Shown here one piece after another: positions 45,791 to 55,940 of a stretch of 64,000 nucleotides of DNA. The DNA is taken from positions 135,453 through 199,452 of the forward strand of contig MNCI01035815.1 of the NCBI GenBank assembly GCA_015680685.1. The letters are read 5' to 3'. The notes under the pieces are model-generated. The model searched no databases. It saw nothing but the letters and a program-made list of their open reading frames with translations, and was not told where the DNA came from. Positions within the stretch are counted from its first letter, which is position 1. The number at the start of each line of letters is the position of its first letter. This stretch comes from Gnetum montanum. Lineage: Eukaryota; Streptophyta; Gnetopsida; Gnetales; Gnetaceae. Both the position numbers and the translations under genes were made by a program.

Positions 45791-47110
45791 TGATATGATA
45801 ACATTCTTACCTATCTTCTTACTCAGAATATGCCACAAGGGTTAGACCACCAGAAGAAATAGCAATTTCTTCATTGAGTAAAGCACTTCACAAAGATCAA
45901 CAAACACCTCTACAAGGTGTGCATTGATAGCCTAGTTCACTAGTGTGTCCCTGATGCTGATCAACTATGCATTCTCTAAGATGCCCATGAAGCTCCTTGT
46001 GGAGGACACTATGCTAGAAGACACATGGCCATTAAAATCCTAATGGCAGGGTACTGGCCAACACTCTTCAGGGATGCTCACCATTTCATTCGCTCTTGTG
46101 ATCGATGCCAACAAGATGGTGGAACAACTACTTGAATGGAGGGGCCTCAACAATGGATTCAACCATTAAAACCTTTCTACATCTGGGGCATTGATTTCAT
46201 GGGTTCCATCATGCCCATGTCAAATGGAAAGGCATACATCATAGTCACTATTGACTATTATACGAAATGGGTAGAAGTAGTAGCCATCATCGACTATACA
46301 TCATCTACTACTACTCAATTTGTACAACAAAATGTTGTAAGTAGGTTTGATGTGCCATGTGCATTAATTTTTGATAATGGAACTCACTTTACAAGCACTA
46401 CTTTTAGGAAGCTCATGCAATTCTTGGGAGTTGAACATAAACTCACAACACCTTACCATGCCCAAGCTAACAATCAAGCTGAGGTTACTAATAGGGAAAT
46501 CATAAGGATACTAACAAGAACTGTTAGTAAGTATACGAAGGATTGGAGCACAAAATTGAATGATGCTCATTGCGCCTACTGCTCAACTTGGAAACTTCCT
46601 CCAGGCTACTCTCCCTATGAGCTTGTGTACAACAAACTACCAACACTTCCTATTCAATCTAAACTCCATACACTTTTAACAACTTGTGACCTTGACCTTG
46701 ACTTAAGTCTAGCACAAACAGAACAACTAATGAATCTCTCAACTTGCTAGATAAAAACTGATTAGTAGCCTTATCATCTAATGAGTTACATAAGGCCTAT
46801 AACAAAAATCTTCATGACCTGAAAATTAGAAAAGTCAAATTCCAACTAGAGGATAAGGTTCTCTACTAGAACCCCACACACAAACCCCAATGAACTAAGT
46901 TCCAAACATTATGGGAAGAACCTTACATCATTTACAAGAATTTTCCTTCTAGGGTCATGATGATTTATAAACCTGAGAGCCCAAACAAGAAATAGCTGGT
47001 CAACATTGAACAAGTCAAACCTTTCCATGAGCATACACTAGCTAACACAACAAACACCTCTTTTGATGGACAACCATGCTCCATATTTCAGATCTCCTCC
47101 TTCTTTCAAC
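45791..47110 (+). pseudogene. Athila-like integrase
   Basis: The zinc-binding end (about 45960-46120) has HEAPCGGHYARRHMAIKILM and FIRSCDRCQQ. The catalytic core is an open frame of 204 codons (46136-46750): FYIWGIDFMGSIMP with the first Asp, LIFDNGTHFTSTTF with the second, and NNQAEVTNREI with the Glu of the DDE triad. The C-terminal tail (46780-47060) includes DLKIRKVKFQLEDKVLY. It is nearly intact apart from a stop just before the core and more after it. Confidence 0.92.
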
Positions 47111-47771
47111 TTAGTCATGGGGTAGATGACCAACCATGCTAATTATTTAAGCAACTCCTCAGTTTTTCAAACTTTTTTGTTTTACACATTTTTTTGTTTT
47201 ATAACTTTTTGTTTTACACCTTATTTATTTTACATCTTTTTGTTTTTATGTTATTAATATTTTCTAATTTTTGTTTTACACTATCATTAGTACATTTGAT
47301 ATTTCTTGAACATTTTACACTTTCTTTTATCTTTTCTTTTATTTGGTGTGATATTCTAACTTTTTGTTAATAAGTGCTAGGTACATTGATAATATGTTAC
47401 TTGATGGTGATATGTATTATTTTATTTGATTGTTGGTGTCTAGTTTCTAACTTTGAGTTTCGTTATGGAAAATTAGGACATGGCTTCTTTTCATGTAATA
47501 GGTAGTGAGTTCACAACATCCACCTATCCACAAACTTTATGGTTTTCCTTGTTTTGGAAACATGTAGTTCCTTTTTCATTAATAAAGCTTTAATAAATTT
47601 GTGACTTTGGTAGTTTCTAGAATTGGGAAGGATTCAAAGGTTTGAACAAGGTGTGGCTTTAAGGGAATTTGGTATTCTTTGTGCTTTTCTATTTGCTTGG
47701 GTGCATGTGTGTTTTCATGAATTTCTTATCATTTCGTGTCAATCAATAAAAGAAGTTAAATAAGTTCTTGC

Positions 47772-48005
47772 ATAGTGTGGTTCTCATTAGAAAAAAATAA
47801 AAAAAATGATGAGAATTCAAAGCACACCTATTGGACAAAATAAATGCATACATCCTCGCATGGTGTGGTTCTCATCAAGAAAAAAAAAAGATGAGGATTC
47901 AAAGCACACCCCCTTGGACAAAATACATGCATGTGTCTTTGCATGGTGTGGTTCCCATTTAAAAAAAACAATGGAAATTGAAAACATACCCCTTAGATAG
48001 AATAA
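47772..48005 (+). repeat. 83-bp tandem repeat, three copies
   Basis: The landmark GTGTGGTTCTCAT or GTGTGGTTCCCAT recurs near 47775, 47858 and 47942. It is followed each time by an A-run, then TTCAAAGCACACC (decayed in the third), then GGACAAAATA. Confidence 0.85.
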
Positions 48006-48939
48006 ACGGGCTATAAGCATTGGTTATGGGACTCGTCTCCTCTAATTAAGGCCCTTCCTTATTTCCTACTTCTTCTCTAATTTGGAACAGTGGTTGTTCT
48101 ATGAGAGCACTTTTCTGTCTCAGGGGATGGATTAGTCTTAGAATGTCGATGCGAAGTCATTGAATGTGGTTGGTTTTGATCTTGACTAAGGATGGATCCT
48201 ATCAAGTCATTTACCCATAAAATCCACAAGGGACTTCATGTAACTGTAATTAGGAACTTCATGTCACTCTCTCACATCCATCTATGCTTTTCATATTTCA
48301 CCTCACTACTAGTTTCATGTTTTAGTTTGATGTCCTATTTTGATGTGTTGAAATTCTTAGTTAGTTACTTCCGAGTTTTTGTACTTAACCTTCTGTAACC
48401 ATTAAGCATTCATGGAGCCCATAAACTCCTTGGTTTGAAGTTATGCAAGGGCATAAAAGGCCTATGCCTACTTTGGGGAGGACCCACTTGCATATCTTTT
48501 GGTTGGGCTAGTTATGTTCTTTACCCTTAAACACTCTTACAATCAAATTCTTTTTGTTTTACCCCATTAATGACATCCAATTGTACACATCCTCACAACA
48601 TTTTGTAGTGACTTTTCTTTTTATTGTTGTGGATTCTTATACCCTCTTCAACTATTTCCTTGTTTTGTACTTTTCCAAATCTCATGGACCGCTTATCTAT
48701 GATATCCTATTTGTCAACCTTCCCGCTAACACTATCAAAGAAACCAATCTACAACAATGACAACTTAGCCGAGTGTAACCACCAAAAAGACAAGGAATTT
48801 AACCACTATGTGTTACACATTACATACTAATTTATGATCCTGTTATGGTTGCAATGAGAAGCATTGATTGGAAGTAGGACTATCTTTACCAAGGATGATG
48901 CAGTAGTACCACACAATGAGGACCATTCATGATCAAAAA

Positions 48940-48941
48940 AT

Positions 48942-48987
<46 letters not shown>

Positions 48988-49087
48988 NCTCATTTTCTTA
49001 TTGCCAAGAGGTGTTGGATGTCAGTGTTATCCAAGGTGTTCANTATTGCCAAGAGGTGTTGGATGTCAATGTTATCCAAGGTGTTCA
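48940..49087. repeat. (CT)n microsatellite with two N and a 43-bp duplication
   Basis: A CT run spans about 48944-48992 with N at 48988. The 43-bp segment 49000-49042 recurs at 49045-49087 with one mismatch, the N at 49043 lying between. It is probably an unresolved assembly join. Confidence 0.8.
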
Positions 49088-49279
49088 CTTCTCTTATCAT
49101 AAACATCCAATGTTATAAAAATATTGTAATTCCATACACTTGGGCACTCAGAGTCTTTATGTCTGTTTCATCTAAGTCGGTTTGTGATGCCAATCAATAA
49201 TCCCATACCTACCCAATATATTTTGTTGTAAAGAAATTGTTCCTCCTCTTCTACACTTGAGGACAAGTTTTCATTCAGT

Positions 49280-49289
49280 AATGGGGGTA
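49280..49289 (+). other. Polypurine tract
   Basis: AATGGGGGTA lies immediately upstream of the 3' LTR, the expected plus-strand priming site. Confidence 0.75.
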
Positions 49290-50143
49290 TGATGAAACAT
49301 GTTTTACCATCTACTCTAATATCGAGTACGCGACATTAGGGCCTTGGTCTGACATTGCACGTCTGATGTCGAGGTGTATACCCCAAGTCTATAAATACCA
49401 CGCCTAGGCTCTAGTTTTGGAATAGTTTTTGATAGTTAATTTTTAGTCATTCGTAGTCAAAGTAGCAAAGCTCTTGTAGTTTATTTTCCTCAGAGTTAGA
49501 ATATTTTTCGAGTGTCCGCAGAAGGAGTCTAAAGTGTGTATAGTTCTTTGTTCAAGCACTAATGTACTTGAGTGTAGCAATGTGGTGAGAGTAAAACAAA
49601 CTCTTTTGACAATCCTTGTAGCACTAAGAATAGATTAATATTTTCTTTAATACATTTTACTTTCTTGCTTTTTACTTTAATGCATTTGAATTAAGCGATT
49701 TATTTCTAGTTATTAATGAACATGAGCATGACCACTTCGAGCATTCATATAGTACTTGGTAACCTAGCAACGCTTAACATTTGGTAGCCCAGCAGTGCTA
49801 TATGTGTTTAGGATGTGTCTAGGAAAGTGGGGCAGTTACTTGTGTTAGGTTAGCTAGGTAATAGATGCATTAGATCTTTAATTAGTCTACTCTTCATTCT
49901 TATTGTAGGTGGCCAAATCCATAAAATATAAAGTAAGAAAAATCATATACCTCAATTACACTTAAACCATACCCTTGAACTTCACAAGTGTAGTTGGGAA
50001 GACAACAAACGTTCTCAACGCCATTTCACTTCCTAAAGAAACTTGTGTACGATATAACTATAGGTCCATAGAATTTGACTGGATCATGCATAGCACCTTA
50101 GTAATTCGTATGGTTGGGCATAAGGGCACCTTGCCACTCATCA
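49290..50143 (+). repeat. Athila-like 3' LTR, 854 bp
   Basis: TGATGAAAC...CTCATCA, the same length as the 5' LTR. TATAAATA lies at 49390-49397. Differences from the 5' LTR are mostly transitions. Confidence 0.95.
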
Positions 50144-51730
50144 ACAATCATAGCTAGTTTTTGTTATCTTCTCAATGCTAGATATATAGCTTAACTTTGA
50201 CTCTCCAACTCTCTTTTTACCTTTAATGAACTCTAAAGCCTTTCTTTGCTAATCCCCTATTTGTAATAATTGATATATACTAGTATTAGCCCTAACATGT
50301 TTAAGATCCTCAACTAGATCATATTCTCCATCTCCACAAAAGCCTAGTTTCTTCATCCATTTATTAAAAGACTGATTTTCAGTAGTTTTCTCTACATGAT
50401 CTTTCTTACATTTATTTTTCTCTCTTCTACTTGGTTCAAAAACCTTTCTCTTAGTAGATGGATCAGAAATGACATTTGGAGGCCTAGAAGTATTTAATCT
50501 TTCTTTTGATCTTAAATTATATCCATTTTCCTCCTCAAAACTTGATAGAGAAGAGGTATCACTACATCCATTATTAGAAGATTTACTTGCATAATGAAAA
50601 CTAGATAACTCATTATCTGATTCAATATCAAGAAAGTTAGACACAACAAGATCACTATCATCCTCATCGTCTACTAACTTAGTGTCTTGATGCTTATGTT
50701 TCCTATTTTTCTTTTCTTCCTTAATTTTAACTTTTGCCAAAGCTTTTTCTAGTTTTACTATTTTGTTGGATAAATCTTTCATTAATTGTTCCTTTTTAGA
50801 TTCTTTACCTTCAAACTCTTTCTCTACCTTAATACGAGATGGCCCTAGTAATGCTTTAAGTTGAGCAAAATCTTGTACAAGAATCATCATTTTCTTTTTT
50901 CTTTTTTGAGTTGTGATAATCTCTTCATGATTCATGTTCAACTGTTTTTCTAACTGTATAGCTTCACTAAAGTAGTCATTCAATGTTAGCAAGCTTGGAG
51001 TTCCCCTTAACCAAATTGAAATATTGGGATTTACAACCTTACAATAAGTATCTCTGAGCATTTTGTCTTATGGTCTATATTGTCTGTGAAAGAGCCCATA
51101 AATTCATTGGAATTTAATATTGAAGTCTCTAATTGACTCTTTAACTCATTGCTTAGCTTGTACTAACCCATAATATAGTTGTTGTTGATCTAAGTGATTG
51201 TCAAACTAGGCCAAGAAAAGACTTTTCATATCATCCCAATTTGTAATACTATTACTTGGTAAGTTTGAATACCAAATTTGAACCATATCCTTTAAATTTG
51301 CTACAAATAAACTACAAGCTTGATCTTGATGTTGAATATTTGCATGAGCTAAAGCTAACTCAAATAAGTAGATATATTCTTTAGCTAAATAAGCTTTTCC
51401 AAGAATAAAAGGCTTAAGCAAATATTTGTAAACTTCTTTTAGAATATTATTGTAGTTTTGAAATCCTAATAGTGTAACTCTTTGCCAAGGATTTGCCATC
51501 CTATTAGAATTCCTTTTGATTGTTGAACTCTTATACTTCCTTGACCTTCTCTTATAGACTAATAAACCACATAGAAAAGGTGGTCTTCTTATCCTTCTAG
51601 TCTTTATTTCACCACTTGTCCCAAACTCAAAAACCTTTTTTTGTTCTTCTTCTGATGAATAATCAATCTTAAAATCAAGAATTTCTTTAGAACCTTTGAA
51701 ATCTTCCAAACTGTCACTCTATTTGGTCAT
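50144..51730 (-). pseudogene. Gag of the non-autonomous element
   Basis: ORFs 51206-51709 and 50249-51061 (270 codons, the longest in the window) are the two halves of a gag. The first half has LKPFILGKAYLAKEYIYLFE, then ACSLFVANLKDMVQIWYSNL and SITNWDDMKSLFL, the capsid pattern (L....A..WY..L....I..W..M...F). The second half has SLLTLNDYFSEAIQLEKQLN, then a Lys/Glu-rich coiled coil, an acidic Ser-rich part and a basic part. No zinc knuckle was seen. The frame breaks between the halves. A 270-codon open frame in so decayed a setting suggests this element is younger than most of its neighbours or was under constraint. Confidence 0.8.
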
Positions 51731-51965
51731 GAACCCTAAATAGGATCTAATTTTTTAAGCCCTCCTAGCAACAAAAGAATTATTGGTGCGATAGTACCAT
51801 TGATCTCTTTGAATATAATAAACTTAGGTAACAAAGTTTCTTTCCCTCCTTTTAGTGCCAAAAGAATTGTTGATGCACTAGGACTATTAGGCTTATGAAC
51901 TTAGATGACAAATTGCCCTCCTTCTAGGGCCAAAATAACTATTGTCGATTGTTTTAGACTGCCAA
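51731..51965 (-). repeat. Leader with about 75-bp imperfect tandem repeats
   Basis: Three times the minus strand shows a block like TTTTGGC.CTARAAGGAGGG followed by a CCTAAGTTYATTA-like block. The primer site should begin at 51965 (TTGGCAGTCTAAAACAATCG); no tRNA was matched. Confidence 0.6.
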
Positions 51966-53079
51966 TGTTGGGGACTTCTGAGTCTTGTGACTTTGGGATC
52001 ATGGGATATGAAGGTGTTTTTCAAACAGGGTTTAGGTGCTTGCTGGTCTTTGGCAACACCAAGGCCTAGATACCTTCACATAGACTTAGTGGTTATGTGA
52101 GTATGTGTTTGCTATTATGAATGTTGAAACAATTGGGTTGCATATGAAACTGTAATTAACTTTCATAAAAGAAATTCAGTTACCTCTATCAAATACTGTG
52201 AGTTAAAGATTCCTATTTTGTCCCATCACTTACTCTATATAGTCCCTATAGTACATTACTTGAATAAAATTTTACAAAAACATTTGAGCACAATTTTGTC
52301 AATCTACTCCTAAATTCCCCGATAGAGAAAATTCCACAAGAAAACTAAAAATGGAGCAACATTCAATGGACTTAGAAAGAGAAAGAAAAGAAAGCAAATT
52401 TGTGTAAAATCTCAAATATTTGAGCAAGATAAATTGACATGAGAAAACACTTTACAATAAAGCTATTCCAATTCAGTCTTTCTATGAATTGTCCAAACCC
52501 TTTGAGCCCAACAAGCAATTTCATAAAAGCAATCTTATTACACTATCAAAAATGTTGCATAAATGACAAAGTACAAGTTTCTATTTTGACTAGTTAATAG
52601 TTGTCAAGAATTGCATTCAATAGAGCTTTCAGAAAATTTGAAAATTTTAGGATTGAAATATCAAGGTAATATACTTTAAAACAATGAAGCTATTTTAGTT
52701 GTCTCAAAATATCAAAGATTTTCCTAGATTCTTTGTGCTCAAAATAGGCAATTTTGTAAAGATATTACTATTAAATTGCTCTAAAGGCTTTACAATAACA
52801 TATGCTTTTTATGGCAAATCTTAATAGAAGTCTAATATTGTTCAAAAATAGAGCTACAAAGACAAAGTAGAAAAATTCCAAAATTAAATGCCAAGCATGA
52901 TACTATTTAAACCATTAGCTAAGTAACTAAACAAAATAGGAAGAAATGAACTCATAAGATTAAAACAAAGCAGGTGAATTGATGCCTTTAACAAGCCATG
53001 CTTTACAAGAAATCTTCAATTTTCTTCAAAGTTGCTTCTTCCAAATTCCCCCCTTAAAATCTCACCCTTGGAGCCCTTT

Positions 53080-53093
53080 TTATAGTGGCTTTT
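53080..53093 (-). promoter_or_regulatory. TATA box of the 2.9-kb LTR
   Basis: CCACTATAAAAAGG on the minus strand, followed by GC-richer sequence. The left LTR has a decayed equivalent near 37082-37095. Confidence 0.6.
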
Positions 53094-53569
53094 AGGTGGT
53101 TACAATCATTATGAGAAGTTGAGGTCAATTACAACCACCATAGGAGTTAGTTGTAACTACTATAGAAAAAATATATATGGTTGCCAAGTGTCATATTGGG
53201 TGGTTACAATATCATTGGACATTAAAATTAGTTGCAACCACCAAAAAAAGCTGCAACCACCATGGTAGTTAATTATAACTACCATAGATATTTTAAAAAA
53301 AAAAGCTATATAATTGACACGTTTCATACATATAGGGCATTGCATAACTGTCCTCTCTTTTTCTTACAAAATAATTGTATTTTTTTTATTTTCATTTTTA
53401 TAATTTATTTTTTTGAATATGTCAAATTATGCCATAACAACCATTGGGCAGCCTTGTACCTTATTGGCTTTTTGCCCTCGATATCCTCGGCGTTACTTAA
53501 AGAACACAGCACTATGAAAACCAACAATTTCTTAAAAAAAAACTTCAATGTTTTTCCCGTTGCTCGCTG

Positions 53570-54065
53570 ACCTATTCAATTCGTTGCACAAATTCCCGAG
53601 CACCAATGACGATATCCTCAAGACATTTTACAGCCATGACCAGTTTGAAATCGGGCATGACCTTGTACGTAGTACCCACGCTGCCCTTTCCCAGAACTGC
53701 CGCGGACGCGCGCAGTAAATCCTCGCCGTGGAGGCTGACGCGCTGGCTTCATCCTTCTAAAATGGATCCTCCAGAACACCGTCAGGTGGAGTTGCCTCAA
53801 CAATCTCCTCAGGACCCTTGTTCAAATCCCGCACATTGATTTTCTTAGACTCTTTCCGGTAGAGAACCAGGAACACGATCAGAAGTAGCAGAAGCGGCAC
53901 CACAAAGGAGCCCAAAACGATGCTGACAGTGGCGCCAGTACTTAGCCGGTGGTGATGGTGTTTTCCAGACGGAATGATGGAAGAGCATGCAGCGGCTGGA
54001 GCAGGCGCTGAAATGACCTCGCCCAGACACGACCGCAGCTTGCCACCACCACTGCCGCCGCTGCT
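53570..54065 (-). pseudogene. LRR receptor-like kinase fragment in right LTR
   Basis: The ORF at 53757-54308 gives SSGGSGGGKLRSCLGEV, SIIPSGKHHHH, a membrane helix GSFVVPLLLLLIVFLVLY, then KINVRDLNKGPEEIVEATPP and GVLEDPF. After a stop and a frame change the kinase N-lobe begins: EDLLRASAAVLGKGSVGTTY (53661-53712), then FKLVMAVKCLEDIV and GAREFVQRIE (to about 53590). The glycine-rich loop and the VAVK-type Lys are present; the rest of the kinase is missing. It most resembles plant LRR-III receptor kinases, a membrane-spanning signalling family. Confidence 0.85.
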
Positions 54066-54492
54066 CACTCTAACACTGATCAAATTCACAAAAGGACTTT
54101 CCAGAAGGTTTTGTACACCAGTGCTATCGCCATCATCGTTGTTCTCCAGCACGTCAACGAGATATCTAACATGATCGTTGGCAGGAAGATTGTTGAGGTC
54201 TTCTGATGCTCTCAAGCCTACTTCAGATTCAACCAATCCATCGCTGAACTGTTGCTGCAGTGTAGTCTTGAGAAATTTTCGATGCAGAATGCTTATTACT
54301 GCTGCCAAACTGTATGTGAGTCGTTCTCTACTGATGATAGTCTCTCAGCCGCAGCTCTGAGAATCACACTCTTTCTAGCTCCAAGAACTGTGCCTGGTCC
54401 TTGATATGCCTCCTGATTTTCTTGGAATTATCAAACAATCTTGCTCCGGTTGCAGGTGATCGTAATCCTTGAATTCCAGATTAATCAATGCA
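54066..54492 (-). pseudogene. Unidentified host-like segment, right LTR
   Basis: The ORF reaching 54308 starts MAAVISILHRKFLKTTLQQ and continues SDGLVESEVGLRASEDLNNL, NDHVRYLVDVLENND and GVQNLLESPFVNLISV before joining the kinase piece in frame. It was probably taken from a third gene or from a spliced join; no family was recognised. Confidence 0.5.
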
Positions 54493-54895
54493 TCATACTT
54501 GAATTGCTCCAAAAAAGGTTTGTGAATATTGAATTTTAAAAGATAGATCCTTTGATCCTGGTGGTGGAATATTGAGCTCCTTCACTATATCTATGTTATG
54601 CTTGAAGAGAGATGATTTTTTGTAATGTTCTGCAAGATCTATTCCCAACCATTGCTCTACAGCCACAGAGCTGGCTTCCAACATCCATGTGGTCGGGTTG
54701 TACTTTCCTTTTATCTTTGGTACTGGAGGAATAGCCCCAAACTATTCAATTATCCTGCGTCAATGCTCACCAAGAGGTCAAAAGTAGATAACTTAACCTC
54801 CTATCTTCATTAGCAACAGCTCATCAAAGGAATTAAAAATTTCAATGCTAGGCTGACGAATGCACATAACAATAGCAACTTCTTCATGGAATGGA
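54493..54895 (-). pseudogene. ABCG (PDR-type) transporter fragment in right LTR
   Basis: The ORF at 54493-54684 reads [20 protein letters not shown], then [20 protein letters not shown]. Upstream (54685-54880), the IHQPS-type start, DELLLM and YFGPLG-type region are recognisable at the nucleotide level but frame-broken. It matches the left copy at 38422-38830. The same short section of the transporter is therefore present in both LTRs. Confidence 0.85.
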
Positions 54896-54979
54896 AGAAA
54901 TGTGCCAACAGATCCTAATTGGATAGTAAATGCTAATGGAAGAAATGTGCCAACAGATTCTAATTGGATAGTAAATGCT
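54890..54979. repeat. 45-bp tandem duplication across the LTR/target junction
   Basis: The unit 54890-54934 is repeated at 54935-54979 with one transition. Each unit contains 21 bp of LTR end plus 24 bp of MULE sequence, so it arose after insertion. Confidence 0.9.
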
Positions 54980-55940
54980 TTAATGTTAGATGACTCAAAG
55001 GTAGATATGAATGCAATGAGATAACTTTTAAAGCATTCAAAAACATAATTGAAATCATGCTACCTTGGTTTGAGTTATCTAAACATGTGCTTAAATTTGA
55101 TAATTTAACAAATCTGTTTTTTGGAGCCGAATTTTTTTTATGCATTTAGCATGTTTGGGGGGCATGGAGGAAGAACTTGGCAATCAAAGTTACAGATTCC
55201 AAAGAAAAGCAATGGGTGATCATATTAATCATATTATGGATGAATGCAAAACTTTTTTAGATGTTGTTATGGAAATAGATAAATTTATTGATAGGTTGCA
55301 AGAGAACTCAAAATTCATTTAACGTTTTGTTTACAGAGATATGGGCTAAAGCATTCCGTGATGTTCCCCATGCACAATAACACACAAATAATGCTATTGA
55401 GTCATACCATGGATTTTTAAAAAGCAAAATTTTAAGAGATATAAGAAATAGGAAATATTGAAGGATTGATTGGCTTATATGGAGCTTGATAAAGGTATAA
55501 CTTTATTATTGGCATAATTCAAGAATTAATTCTGCAAGATATTTTGTAAACAAGAAAGATAGAGATTTCAATAAGAAGTCTTGGGAAAAGGCTTTACAAA
55601 TATTTGATGTTGACTATATCCAAGTTGTGAAAAAGGAAGATGAATATGTTGTGCAATGTCAATATAGTTTGATGTTGAACACTTGGTACAGGGTTTCAAA
55701 GGTGTTTTCTTTTAGTATATCTTGTGAGTGTAAATGGTCTTTCCTTGGCCATTTTTGCAAGCACTCAATGAAAGTTCTTATTAGAGTGAAGGGTTTCACC
55801 AATGCATTCAAGTTCTTCTTCCAAGATGAGTTTTACAATTCACATGTTCCTATTGAACTAAATTCATTCAAGCCACATCAATTTCCTTGTGAGGAAGATG
55901 CTTCAAAACTTGGAATGACACCATAGACATTAGGATCAAC
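54911..55940 (+). pseudogene. FAR1/MULE transposase, C-terminal half
   Basis: PNWIVNALMLDDSKVDMNAM (54962-55020) holds the second catalytic Asp. A CIWHV..AWRKN-like block follows near 55140. NNAIESYHGFLKSKILRDIR (about 55390-55450) has the catalytic Glu. RIDWLIWSLIKV and NKKSWEKALQIFDVDYIQVV come next. The ORF at 55627-55926 ends with the SWIM zinc finger CECKWSFLGHFCKHSMKVLI (C-x-C-x8-C-x-H). Stops lie between blocks. It joins in register with 35016-35935 once the retrotransposon is removed. Confidence 0.88.

Larger units (their letters stand above)
47111..49279. other. Athila-like 3' internal region without recognisable env
   Basis: About 2.2 kb of T-rich sequence between integrase and 3' LTR. 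Athila elements may carry an envelope-like ORF here. Short ORFs with hydrophobic stretches exist (48192-48398, 48554-48760) but none was recognised. It also holds an 83-bp tandem repeat and a (CT)n run, listed separately. Confidence 0.5.
39944..50143 (+). mobile_element. Athila-like Ty3/gypsy retrotransposon, copy 2 (complete)
   Basis: There are two LTRs of exactly 854 bp (39944-40797 and 49290-50143). ACAAG precedes and ACAAT follows, a target duplication with one mismatch. A decayed tRNA-Asp primer site lies at 40799-40816, with gag, protease, RT, RNase H and integrase in order. A polypurine tract AATGGGGGTA lies just before the 3' LTR. A primer site complementary to tRNA-Asp and an FIDDF active-site box fit the Athila lineage. 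It is inserted in the gag-protease junction of the element at 35942-54910. Stops in most domains make it inactive. Confidence 0.95.
35942..54910 (-). mobile_element. Non-autonomous Tat-like Ty3/gypsy element with gene-bearing LTRs
   Basis: Direct repeats of about 2.9 kb (35942-38839 and 51966-54910) start, on the minus strand, TGTTGGCACATTTC and end GTCCCCAACA, giving TGTTGG...CCAACA termini. The interior, after removing the Athila-like element at 39944-50143, is only about 2.9 kb. It holds gag (51709-50249), a protease (39940-39440) and an RNase H (39430-39100), with no room for RT or integrase. A purine tract AAGAAGGGTCAGAA precedes the 3' LTR. It is inserted in the MULE transposase between catalytic Asp 1 and 2. 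Flanking target duplications are not clear. Confidence 0.85.
51966..54910 (-). repeat. Right (5') LTR of the gene-bearing retrotransposon, 2945 bp
   Basis: It is the better-preserved of the two LTRs. From its 5' end on the minus strand: ABCG piece, unidentified piece, receptor kinase piece, about 450 bp of AT-rich sequence, TATA box near 53085, then R-U5 to 51966. The captured genes therefore lie in U3, upstream of the LTR promoter. Confidence 0.88.

Noticed and set aside
47111-49279. Envelope-like gene of the Athila-like element
   Set aside because: The position fits, but no conserved motif or convincing signal and transmembrane pattern was seen; it is left unassigned.
53757-54308. Intact 183-codon ORF as a functional receptor kinase gene
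   Set aside because: It lacks leucine-rich repeats and most of the kinase, has a stop before the N-lobe, and lies within an LTR that is duplicated at 35942-38839.
35942-54910. Simple segmental duplication of a gene-containing region
   Set aside because: TGTTGG...CCAACA termini, a purine tract before one copy, and gag, protease and RNase H between the copies show that they are LTRs.
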